Part shown: one piece after another, positions 1-5,541 of the stretch
How the letters are laid out: each line of letters starts with the position of its first letter
Position numbering within the stretch: position 1 is the first letter of the stretch
From: Desulfobacterales bacterium
GTDB lineage: Bacteria > Desulfobacterota > Desulfobacteria > Desulfobacterales > C00003060
Assembly: GCA_030668505.1 (NCBI GenBank)
Contig: DAOUTV010000051.1
Span: 1-8,800, forward strand
Length of the DNA: 8,800 nt
Direction of reading: 5' to 3'
Made by a program: the position numbers and the translations under genes
The notes under the pieces: generated by a model
Databases searched by the model: none
The model's input: the letters and a program-made list of their open reading frames with translations, nothing else
What the model was told of the DNA's origin: nothing

Positions 1-998
1 AGGAACCTGAGATCATTTTCGTAAAATTTTCTGATATCCTCAATGCCGTACTTGAGCATGGCGATACGCTCGATGCCCATGCCAAAGGCAAAACCGGAAT
101 AGCGTTCCGTATCGTAGCCGACCATCTCAAACACTGCCGGGTGCACCATGCCGGCACCCAAAACTTCCAGCCACCCGGTGTGGGAGCAAACCCGGCAGCC
201 CGCCCCTCTGCAAATCACGCATCGGATATCTACCTCGGCACTCGGCTCTGTAAATGGAAAAAAGCTGGGGCGAAAACGCAGGCTTGTTTCCTCGTCAAAA
301 ATCTGCTGCACAAAGGTGGTCAGGATACCTTTAAGGTCACCGAAGGAAACGTTTTCTTGAACCATCAATCCTTCTACCTGGTGAAACATGGGAGTATGCG
401 AGATATCTGAATCTACCCGGTATGCCTTACCGGGTGCAATAATACGAACTGGCGGGGGTTGTGACTCCATGACTCGCACCTGGATAGGCGAAGTATGAGT
501 CCTCAAGACAATGTTTTCGGAAATATAGAAGGTGTCCTGCATATCACGGGCAGGATGATCCCGAGGTATATTAAGGGCCTCAAAGTTATAGTAGTCCGAT
601 TCCACATCAGGGCCTTCTACGATCTCGAAACCAAGCCTTTGAAAGACATTGCAGATGGCCTGAGTGATCTGGGTAATCGGGTGCATCCGCCCACCGGCAA
701 GGGGCCGTCCAGGTAAGGTCACATCCAAGGCATCTGCCGCAGCCTCATCACGACCCGCCTCAAACGCCTGCACTGCCTTCTCTAACGCCTTCTCGATTCT
801 TTTCTTTACTTTGTTTGCAAGCTTGCCTGTCTCAGGCCTTTCCTCCGGTGGCAGACCGGAAATCTTTCGCAAAAGCCCTGTCACAATCCCTTTGCGCCCC
901 AGGTACCGGGCATTGAGGGTTCTGACCCCTGTCGGGTCTGAAACAGCCCTTATGGCCTCTAATGCCTCCTTTTCTGTTTTTTCAAGCTCTTGCTTCAC
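1..998 (-). CDS. pheS: Phenylalanyl-tRNA synthetase alpha subunit, 3' end cut by window edge
   Basis: Catalytic alpha subunit of the (alpha-beta)2 PheRS, which charges tRNA-Phe in the cytoplasm. The frame is open from a GTG at 998 to the window edge: 332 codons, against about 335-345 in the family, so only a few C-terminal residues are missing. The first ~85 residues form the N-terminal coiled-coil arm (LGRKGIVTGLLRKISGLPPEERP). The class II core follows: DYYNFEALNIP DHPARDMQDTFY near 135-157, motif 2 region with HTPMFHQVEG (201-210) and FRPSFFPFTEPSAEVD (242-257), and motif 3 GFAFGMGIERIAML (302-315). Four cysteines (C260, C263, C268, C271) before TGWLEVLGAGMVHP match the Cys-rich insert of many bacterial PheS. 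The GTG start fits the usual N-terminal length; an upstream TTG at 1019 is the alternative, and neither has a clear Shine-Dalgarno sequence. It follows rplT as in E. coli; pheT is expected beyond the edge. Confidence 0.97.
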   Translation of the reverse strand, partial: MKQELEKTEKEALEAIRAVSDPTGVRTLNARYLGRKGIVTGLLRKISGLPPEERPETGKLANKVKKRIEKALEKAVQAFEAGRDEAAADALDVTLPGRPLAGGRMHPITQITQAICNVFQRLGFEIVEGPDVESDYYNFEALNIPRDHPARDMQDTFYISENIVLRTHTSPIQVRVMESQPPPVRIIAPGKAYRVDSDISHTPMFHQVEGLMVQENVSFGDLKGILTTFVQQIFDEETSLRFRPSFFPFTEPSAEVDIRCVICRGAGCRVCSHTGWLEVLGAGMVHPAVFEMVGYDTERYSGFAFGMGIERIAMLKYGIEDIRKFYENDLRF

Positions 999-1042
999 TT
1001 GCGTTTTTCGTGAATCCAAAATCGTTAATCACGGCTCATTTA

Positions 1043-1129
1043 GCGCAAAGGTTGCGCCTGGCGGCTTGAAAACATTACACTTCGTGTAGGTAACCGTCAT
1101 GCGTTAAACGTAACGAACTGCGTATGACG
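1043..1129 (-). repeat. Three short inverted repeats in the rplT-pheS spacer
   Basis: The 140-base spacer holds no gene but three stem-loops in a row. In transcript order: arms 1121-1129 and 1095-1103 (CGTCATACG with CGCATGACG, one G-U pair), a perfect 5-bp hairpin at 1076-1088 (TACAC/GTGTA), and a perfect 6-bp hairpin at 1043-1057 (GCGCAA/TTGCGC). None is followed by a T run on the minus strand, so they do not look like an intrinsic terminator. They could be mRNA processing or stabilising structures between rplT and pheS. In E. coli a Phe-rich leader peptide (pheM) sits in this spacer; I see no Phe-rich ORF here. Confidence 0.55.
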
Positions 1130-1138
1130 AATAACAAA

Positions 1139-1492
1139 TCACGATGCACGCTCGGTTGCAATAGCCGCCAAGTGGGAAAAGGCCTTTGGATCTGAGATGG
1201 CCAGTTCGGCCAATACCTTCCGGTCGATCTCCACGCGCGCGTGCTTCAACCCTTGTACCAAACGACTATATGACAGATTGTTTAGGCGTGCCGCCGCATT
1301 GATCCGGGCAATCCACAGCCTCCTGAAATCCCGCTTGCGTGTCCTTCGATCTCTGTAAGCATACTGTAAGGCCTTGTCCACGGCGTCGGCAGCCGTGCGG
1401 TATAGCTTGCTCCGACCGCCCCGGTAACCCTTGGCAAGCTTCAATACCTTTTTTCGCCTTCTTCTGGCTTTAAAACCCCGTTTGATTCGCAT
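1139..1492 (-). CDS. rplT: Large-subunit ribosomal protein bL20
   Basis: Assembly protein of the 50S subunit that binds 23S rRNA (helices 40/41) early in assembly. The 117-residue length is normal for the family. The very basic N-terminal tail RIKRGFKARRRRKKVLKLAKG, the GYRGGRSKLYRTAADAV stretch, RDRRTRKRDFRRLWIARINAA (about 48-68) and the globular C-terminus with LAELAISDPKAF are all typical. The ATG at 1492 has a good ribosome binding site, AAGGAGAG, about 6 bases upstream. It lies 63 bases after rpmI. In E. coli and Bacillus bL20 is the autogenous repressor of its own operon; the structured RNA at 1951-2084 before rpmI is the obvious place to look for such control here. Confidence 0.98.
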   Translation of the reverse strand: MRIKRGFKARRRRKKVLKLAKGYRGGRSKLYRTAADAVDKALQYAYRDRRTRKRDFRRLWIARINAAARLNNLSYSRLVQGLKHARVEIDRKVLAELAISDPKAFSHLAAIATERAS

Positions 1493-1555
1493 GAACTCTC
1501 CTTCAATCTCGAAGATCTTTATTCGTTATTGGTAAACGGCGCACAAATGACGTAA

Positions 1556-1753
1556 CTACTTATACGGAATCAGTCTTTTCAACATACCCTCGTTGCTCTT
1601 GTCAATGATATGAGATTTTCGAAGCGCCCGCTTCCTTTTGGTTGTCTTCTTGGTCAGGATATGGTTTGAATGTGACTTTGAATATACAACCTTTCCGGTT
1701 CCAGTAAGCTTGAAGCGCTTTGCAGCACCTCGGTTCGTTTTTATTTTTGGCAT
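1556..1753 (-). CDS. rpmI: Large-subunit ribosomal protein bL35
   Basis: Small basic 50S protein of 65 residues, the usual family length. It starts PKIKTNRGAAKRFKLTGTGK and continues through the conserved SHSNHILTKKTTKRKRALRK region to a C-terminal MLKRLIPYK. The frame stays open upstream to 1849, but the family start MPKIKTNRG is at the ATG at 1753, preceded by AGAGGG about 9-10 bases upstream, so the upstream 32 codons are taken as leader. It normally follows infC closely; here the infC stop is 665 bases away, which is unusual and leaves room for the leader structures described separately. Confidence 0.97.
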   Translation of the reverse strand: MPKIKTNRGAAKRFKLTGTGKVVYSKSHSNHILTKKTTKRKRALRKSHIIDKSNEGMLKRLIPYK

Positions 1754-1898
1754 CGTTCCAACCCTCTTTTCTTTAATCTTTGAAGCTGTTTCAAGGCCCT
1801 TTGACGAGCCTATGTTGGTTATTCCCTCAAAAGCTCTTAGAACTTTCAAAAATTCCCAAACAGACCAAGGAATATGACCGATACTCTTTCCCTGGCCC

Positions 1899-1951
1899 CC
1901 TTCGGTCTGAGCTACATTCGGCCTGAGCTCATGTCGAAGGCAGGGTCGAAG
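1899..1951 (-). repeat. Direct and inverted repeats with TTCGG/GTCGAAG units
   Basis: On the plus strand TTCGGTCTGAGCT (1901-1913) recurs 16 bases on as TTCGGCCTGAGCT (1917-1929), 12 of 13 identical, and GTCGAAG occurs at 1933-1939 and 1945-1951. A 6-bp stem CCTTCG/CGAAGG pairs 1899-1904 with 1935-1940. The pattern recalls dispersed intergenic repeats of the TTCGACAAGCTCAG type seen in many bacterial genomes; that resemblance is from memory. It lies in the rpmI leader, about 150 bases before the rpmI start, and would be part of the mRNA. Confidence 0.5.
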
Positions 1952-2084
1952 ACAGACCTGGTCTTTAGGCTTTAGTGAGCTAATTTTCCGGTTCTAACCG
2001 AAAACAGAGTACGCTATCCAGTCTGTCGCATAGCACCAGGGCAGGCGCAAAATTAACGAAATGGTCGGCTATGCCTCTGTTTTT
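1951..2084 (-). promoter_or_regulatory. Candidate structured mRNA leader (possible bL20 autoregulatory pseudoknot)
   Basis: Dense complementary segments lie between infC and rpmI. P1: a perfect 9-bp helix, 2075-2083 with 2001-2009 (AAAACAGAG/CTCTGTTTT). P2: a perfect 7-bp helix, 2068-2074 with 2028-2034 (GCATAGC/GCTATGC), abutting P1, extended by a 4-bp helix 2062-2065 with 2035-2038. P3: 10 pairs with one bulge, 2018-2027 with 1951-1961 (GACAGACTGG/CCAGGTCTGTC), abutting P2. P1 and P3 cross, so together they make an H-type pseudoknot or two alternative folds. A fourth hairpin (about 1985-2004, TTTTCGGTT/AACCGGAAAA) reuses the TTTT of P1 and competes with it. In E. coli bL20 represses rpmI-rplT by binding a pseudoknot in the infC-rpmI region. 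Location and topology fit such a role; I did not identify the specific 23S-like bL20 contact bases. The pairing is seen; the function is inferred. Confidence 0.55.
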
Positions 2085-2168
2085 ATTCAGTCTAATCGAC
2101 CAAATCTAACCCAAATCCGAGCATACGCTCTGCCCGGTTGTTTTTGAGAGCAAGCGATTGCAACGGGT

Positions 2169-2273
2169 CTATCTCAGAGCCTGGCTAACGACCGCAGACA
2201 TTGCAATCCCAACTATCGCCAGCATCCACATTGCAACCAGTGCCGTTCCCACTACATTTTTACTTGTCTTCAC
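2169..2273 (-). CDS. Small single-span membrane peptide, 34 residues, unknown function
   Basis: A short ORF starts at GTG 2273 behind a strong ribosome binding site GGAGGAG (2284-2278, 4-6 bases before the start) and ends at TAG 2169-2171. The product begins MKTSKNVVGTALVAMW and has one hydrophobic stretch from about V7 to V29, flanked by K2 and K5 on the N-terminal side and by R34 at the end, so an N-in single transmembrane topology is likely. It sits on the coding strand between infC (146 bases upstream) and the structured rpmI leader. I recognise no family. It could be a real small membrane protein, or a leader peptide whose translation affects the downstream RNA fold. The strong binding site plus the clean hydrophobic profile argue against chance; conservation cannot be judged from here. 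Confidence 0.5.
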   Translation of the reverse strand: MKTSKNVVGTALVAMWMLAIVGIAMSAVVSQALR

Positions 2274-2418
2274 CGTTCTCCTCCAATCTCACTTCCCCCA
2301 GAAAAGGGAGTGCCTTAGGCATTGGGCGCAGAAGACCTGCCCACAATGCTCCCGCTTGCGAGGCACGCGGGAAAGCGGTATATTACTTATCCCGGATGCT
2401 GTACTATTACCTGGGAAG

Positions 2419-2925
2419 TTATTTGGGGGCAAGAACCATGAACATGATGCGGCCCTCTCTCCTGGCTCCCTGCTCCACGACGGCAAATTCTGATGTCTCT
2501 TCGGCCACACGTTGTAAAACCGCTGCCCCGAGATCAGTGTGGGCAAGCTCCCGCCCCCTGAACATGATTGAAACCTTTACCTTATCCCTATTATCCAGGA
2601 AGCGCTTTATGTGACGCATCTTAACCTGCAAGTCGTGCTCTCCGGTCATGGGACGTATTTTTATTTCTTTGACTTGAGAAGTTGACTGCCGCTTCTTGGC
2701 CTCTTGAAGTTTCTTGTTCTGTTGGTATTTGTATCGGCCAAAATCCATGATTCGACAAACTGGTGGGCTAACGTTGGGAGCAACCTCGACCAGATCCAAT
2801 CCGTGGGATTCTGCTGTTTCCAAAGCCTTCGTAAGCGGCACGACCCCGAGCTGATTGCCGTCCTGATCTATCAACCGTACCTCTTTGGCCCGAATCCTTC
2901 GGTTTACATTGATGCGTTTAGCTAT
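2419..2925 (-). CDS. infC: Translation initiation factor IF-3, apparent AUA start
   Basis: IF3 binds the 30S subunit, checks start-codon/initiator-tRNA pairing and keeps subunits apart. The 168-residue frame shows the N-terminal domain (INVNRRIRAKEVRLIDQDGN, then LDLVEVAPNVSPPVCRIMDFGRYKYQQ), a Lys-rich linker (QNKKLQEAKKRQ) and the C-terminal domain with VKEIKIRPMTGEHDLQ, KVSIMFRGRE and the final MFMVLAPK. No ATG lies near the N-terminus. A GTG at 2934 overlaps the Shine-Dalgarno sequence AAGGAGGTGA (2940-2931) and cannot be the start it serves. The ATA at 2925-2923 lies 8 bases after GGAGG and opens the frame as (I)AKRINVNRRIR. Non-standard infC starts (AUU in E. coli, AUC in Myxococcus) support IF3 autoregulation. 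An in-frame GTG at 2934 would add three residues and is the alternative call. Confidence 0.96.
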   Translation of the reverse strand: MAKRINVNRRIRAKEVRLIDQDGNQLGVVPLTKALETAESHGLDLVEVAPNVSPPVCRIMDFGRYKYQQNKKLQEAKKRQSTSQVKEIKIRPMTGEHDLQVKMRHIKRFLDNRDKVKVSIMFRGRELAHTDLGAAVLQRVAEETSEFAVVEQGARREGRIMFMVLAPK

Positions 2926-2930
2926 ATTCT

Positions 2931-2940
2931 TCACCTCCTT
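2931..2940 (-). promoter_or_regulatory. infC ribosome binding site deciding an AUA start
   Basis: AAGGAGGTGA is a full match to the 3' end of 16S rRNA. Its position places the start 8 bases downstream of GGAGG, exactly on the in-frame ATA at 2925-2923. The GTG that automated callers would choose (2934-2932) is inside this site. A very strong binding site combined with a poor start codon is the known arrangement for IF3 self-repression. Confidence 0.75.
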
Positions 2941-3280
2941 GATGGTTAGTTCATTGGTTCTATAATTCGTGTTTTTCTGGTAGATTTATTCCTGCAAGCT
3001 CCTTGGAGGAACTATAAAATCTGATACTGGATGCTCGATACTGGATACTGGAATCAAGGATTATCCAAGATCAAGAATCCAGGATCCAGCATCAAATCTT
3101 TTTTGGTTCCGGCTTGTCCGGGTTAGGAAATAGTTATTAAAAAACGCAAAGGGCATAGCGCATAGAGCAAAAGAACGCCACGCGCCATGTGCTTGCCCTA
3201 AGTTCTCTACAAGTTTAACCGTAGGTCAATTTTACATATATACTATAAAAGGCACTATTCACACAAGGCTTTATGGCCCG
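2941..3280. other. thrS-infC spacer, no gene seen
   Basis: About 340 bases without a convincing ORF on either strand. It contains the heptad palindrome at 3023-3093, a short CATAGCGCATAGAGC-type near-repeat around 3150-3170, small hairpins such as CCGG/CCGG near 3110-3120 and CTCC/GGAG near 3000-3010. No T run follows a strong stem on the minus strand, so I see no clear terminator between thrS and infC. No good sigma-70 promoter was found before infC; an own promoter is possible but not shown. Confidence 0.6.
3023..3093. repeat. Palindromic array of 7-base units (GATNCTG)
   Basis: The left half is four consecutive heptads GATACTG, GATGCTC, GATACTG, GATACTG (3023-3050). The right half carries the complement in the same 7-base register: CCAAGAT, CAAGAAT, CCAGGAT, CCAGCAT (3065-3092). 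The two halves are imperfectly complementary and could form a long hairpin centred near 3058. On the plus strand it is followed by AAATCTTTTTT. It lies in the thrS-infC spacer. Arrays of GAT(A/G)CTG heptads look like dispersed intergenic repeats; a role in mRNA processing is possible but not shown. Confidence 0.7.
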
Positions 3281-5155
3281 CTAACCCACAAAAATGGCAC
3301 GTTGAGAAAGGCATCGCGGCAAGGGCAACCTAAGAAAAGGTTTTTCCTTCATTTGTGGCTCAATTTCAGCCAGGAGTTCGGGAAGAGCCATCTTTCTCTG
3401 AGCCCCGTCCCTGGTTCGAACGTTGAGACATTGTTCTGCAACCTCTTTTGCCCCCAAAACCAGTATATAGGGGATCCATTCCCTTTCCGCATCTCTTATT
3501 TTACGACCCATGGTGATATCCCGATCGTCATAGTCGATTCGATATGGCACCTTTTCTAAAACCTGTTTACAGGGGCCATCGAATTTTTCGGACACCGGAA
3601 TAAGTCGTAACTGAATGGGGGCCAGCCAAAACGGAAATACAGGCTTTTGTCCTTTTGTCATGCGCATGGCCTGGGTCTCCAGAATGGCGTAGAGGATCCT
3701 GTCTATCGAACCTGAGATAGATGCATGCAATAGAAGAGGGTGCTTTTTCTCTCCATTCTTGTCTACATAGGTTATATCAAACCTTTCGGTATTTTCCACA
3801 TCTATCTGGACTGTTGACAGGCAGGCTGCTTTGTCCAGGGCATCAATGAAATTGAATTCAAGTTTTGCAACAAAATAAAAAAACCGTTCATCCCAAAGTT
3901 CAACCAAGGCAGGGCGGCCACAACGCGAAGCCAGCTTTTCAACAAAGGACCTGTCTTGATCGGCAAAATCCCGCACAAACCTTATGGCCACCTCAAAATC
4001 GAGTCCAAAGCCTTCCATACATTGAATGGCCAAATCGGTCTGGTGTAGGAATTCCTCTTTGGCTTGCTCCACGTCCTTGACCAGCGTATGAAGGTCCGGC
4101 ATGGTGAAAGTTCGCAGGCGTTTTAGGCCGGCCAGCTCCCCTGACTGCTCTCGCCTGAAAGCGTAATGGGTTAGTTCATAAAGTTTGCAAGGCAAATGGT
4201 GATAGGAAATCTGCATATCATGCTGAATAAGATATTGCCCAAAGCAGGCTGCAAAACGGAGAAAATATTCTTTCTGGCCTGAAAGGAGCACATATTGCCG
4301 GGCTGGAAATCGTTGCAGGTAAAGGTTGAGCTTAGGGTGCTGATAATCGTACATGATAGGGGTCTCCACCTGCATCCCACCATGATCAATAACCAGACCG
4401 CTCACATAGGTCTCGGCCAGACGCTTTATCAACTGACCCTTTGGGTACCACCGAAAATTTCCCGGGTCTGCCCCTGGTTCGTAATCGACCAACTCCATTC
4501 GCCGCATCAACTCAATATGCGGGGGAGCTTGATCAGATGTACGGGTTCCGGATTTTTCATACCTGTACAATCGTTCCAGGTTGGGCCGTGTCGCAAATGA
4601 AAAATCTTCGACCGACACCTGTTCCCCATCGGGCGTAATGATAATCCATTCAGACTCCAGAGACTTTTCTGCCTTAAGGGCCTCAGACTCTGCACCGCCT
4701 TCGGTGGACGCTTTTGCGGGTCTGTCCGGCGTGATCGTTTTGGCCAGCTCTGAAAGGGGATGTCCTTTGCAAGCGATCTCAAAGGCCTTGTAGTAACCAA
4801 AGGGTGCCCGCAAGATCTTATAATCGTCATGGCTTTGAAGCTGTCGGCATATCTCATCCAGCAGCCGAACGGCTACCCGTGGAGAAGAAAGTGTGCTTGA
4901 CAGATGGGCATACGGATAAACGACCAGATGATCTATCCCAATCTGGCCTGCAAGTGATAAGATTTCCCCGATGACCTGGTTGACGACGGATTCGATATCG
5001 GCTTCATCACCCTTTTCGGCAGCCACAAAGACTACCAGGCATTCAGCGACCTCACCCTCAGAGCCGGCTTTTTGCAGCTCGCTTGGCATGGCCACCGAGG
5101 TTTCGCCTGTGACACGAAACGAAAATCTGTCTGCATGGATCAATAGAATACGCAT
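3281..5155 (-). CDS. thrS: Threonyl-tRNA synthetase with archaeal-type editing domain
   Basis: Class II synthetase that charges tRNA-Thr and removes mischarged serine; 624 residues. Residues 1 to ~140 are not the bacterial TGS/N2 region but resemble the archaeal ThrRS editing (D-aminoacyl deacylase-like) domain: MRILLIHADRFSFRVTGE, VVYPYAHLSS (H84) and APFGYYKAFEIACKGHPLSEL (K123, E136). A linker (~145-190) leads to the catalytic core: YPKGQLIKRLAETYV, motif 2 around YAFRREQSGELAGLKRLRTFT, and motif 3 HASISGSIDRILYAIL. The three zinc ligands appear kept: C304 (AACFGQYL), H356 (DLHTL) and H477 (LLLHAS). The anticodon-binding domain follows from ~510, ending LPLPRCLSQRAIFVG. The ATG at 5155 matches the family start; an upstream TTG at 5179 is less likely. 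It heads the infC-rpmI-rplT-pheS cluster as in E. coli, yet the enzyme is of archaeal type, suggesting replacement of the native gene in place. Confidence 0.96.
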   Translation of the reverse strand: MRILLIHADRFSFRVTGETSVAMPSELQKAGSEGEVAECLVVFVAAEKGDEADIESVVNQVIGEILSLAGQIGIDHLVVYPYAHLSSTLSSPRVAVRLLDEICRQLQSHDDYKILRAPFGYYKAFEIACKGHPLSELAKTITPDRPAKASTEGGAESEALKAEKSLESEWIIITPDGEQVSVEDFSFATRPNLERLYRYEKSGTRTSDQAPPHIELMRRMELVDYEPGADPGNFRWYPKGQLIKRLAETYVSGLVIDHGGMQVETPIMYDYQHPKLNLYLQRFPARQYVLLSGQKEYFLRFAACFGQYLIQHDMQISYHHLPCKLYELTHYAFRREQSGELAGLKRLRTFTMPDLHTLVKDVEQAKEEFLHQTDLAIQCMEGFGLDFEVAIRFVRDFADQDRSFVEKLASRCGRPALVELWDERFFYFVAKLEFNFIDALDKAACLSTVQIDVENTERFDITYVDKNGEKKHPLLLHASISGSIDRILYAILETQAMRMTKGQKPVFPFWLAPIQLRLIPVSEKFDGPCKQVLEKVPYRIDYDDRDITMGRKIRDAEREWIPYILVLGAKEVAEQCLNVRTRDGAQRKMALPELLAEIEPQMKEKPFLRLPLPRCLSQRAIFVG

Positions 5156-5179
5156 GTTAAAAAGCCCGTAAAAGAACAA

Positions 5180-5213
5180 AAGGCATCTGAGGTATCATCT
5201 ATCCAGATGCCTT
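5180..5213 (-). terminator. Intrinsic terminator-like hairpin just before thrS
   Basis: A perfect 10-bp stem pairs AAGGCATCTG-type arms 5204-5213 and 5180-5189 around a 14-base loop, followed in the minus direction by TTTTGTTCTTTT. It sits only 25 bases before the thrS ATG, so it is either the end of the tRNA-Val transcript or an attenuator in the thrS leader. The 5' arm can instead pair with the loop (CATCT-GGAT-AGATG), giving a small competing hairpin. Confidence 0.65.
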
Positions 5214-5294
5214 CCACCAGTGGTCAAATCTTGACAGGCTGTTGCCCAAACAAAAATTCCTTTGAGCACTCATTAATACTTTTTTTGCAAATAA

Positions 5295-5323
5295 ATTTTG
5301 GCGCAAAGGAAACAATTCGTCAA
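5295..5323 (-). promoter_or_regulatory. Possible sigma-70 promoter for thrS
   Basis: TTGACG (5323-5318) and CAAAAT (5300-5295) are separated by 17 bases, 5/6 and 4/6 matches to consensus. A start near 5288 would give a thrS leader of about 130 bases containing the hairpin at 5180-5213. Position is sensible, sequence only moderate. Confidence 0.35.
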
Positions 5324-5372
5324 GATTAAAGGTTTTACCCCAATGTGCTTCCCCCCGTGTGTCCCAATAGAG

Positions 5373-5444
5373 TAGGCACGGCGAGATTTGAACTCGCGAC
5401 TTCTACCGTGTCAGGGTAGCGCTCTCCCCCTGAGCTACGTGCCT
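5373..5444 (-). tRNA. tRNA-Val, anticodon GAC
   Basis: Full cloverleaf of 72 bases. The acceptor stem is seven perfect pairs (AGGCACG 5444-5438 with CGTGCCT 5380-5374), with discriminator A at 5373. The D arm is GCTC-AGGGGGA-GAGC. The anticodon arm is CTACC-CTGACAC-GGTAG, placing GAC at 5412-5410 after T33. The T arm is GCGAG-TTCAAAT-CTCGC. GAC reads valine codons GUC and GUU. The 3' CCA is not encoded and must be added by nucleotidyltransferase. It stands alone between pgsA and thrS with its own promoter. Confidence 0.97.
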
Positions 5445-5455
5445 GTGTTTCTTTT

Positions 5456-5484
5456 CTGCTATCAAGCATTGTGAATGGTGTCAA
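5456..5484 (-). promoter_or_regulatory. Promoter of the tRNA-Val gene
   Basis: A perfect -35 TTGACA (5484-5479) is followed after 17 bases by TAGCAG (5461-5456), a weak -10 (3/6). The predicted start, about 7 bases further on, lies only a few bases before the mature tRNA 5' end at 5444, as expected for a tRNA promoter. Confidence 0.5.
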
Positions 5485-5541
5485 GAAAATAGACAGCCTT
5501 CACCAGGACGAATTAGTTTATTAGGGCCGCTTTCACGATTC

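Noticed and set aside
141..1089. Several plus-strand ORFs of 66-141 codons opposite pheS
   Set aside because: They are antisense shadows of the intact pheS frame, which has all class II motifs.
1754..1849. N-terminal extension of rpmI by 32 codons
   Set aside because: bL35 starts at MPKIKTNRG in the family and the ATG at 1753 has its own binding site; the extension is unlike any bL35.
2289..2366. A 25-codon minus-strand frame between infC and the small membrane ORF, encoding HCGQVFCAQC, which looks like part of a zinc finger
   Set aside because: No ribosome binding site before its GTG, only three cysteines, and the longer frame it belongs to overlaps the end of infC out of frame. Most likely chance, possibly a gene remnant.
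2158..2493. Plus-strand 111-codon ORF in the infC-rpmI spacer
   Set aside because: It runs antisense through the infC 3' end, resembles no family, has no good ribosome binding site and covers the well-supported minus-strand small ORF.
3093..3105. Plus-strand terminator formed by the heptad palindrome and the following T run
   Set aside because: No plus-strand gene exists upstream for it to end, and the palindrome is explained as a repeat array.
5156..5372. T-box riboswitch before thrS (TGGTGGAA near the terminator hairpin)
   Set aside because: The T-box 14-base core is not matched, and no Stem I with its conserved loops or a clear threonine specifier loop was found in a leader that is short for a T-box.
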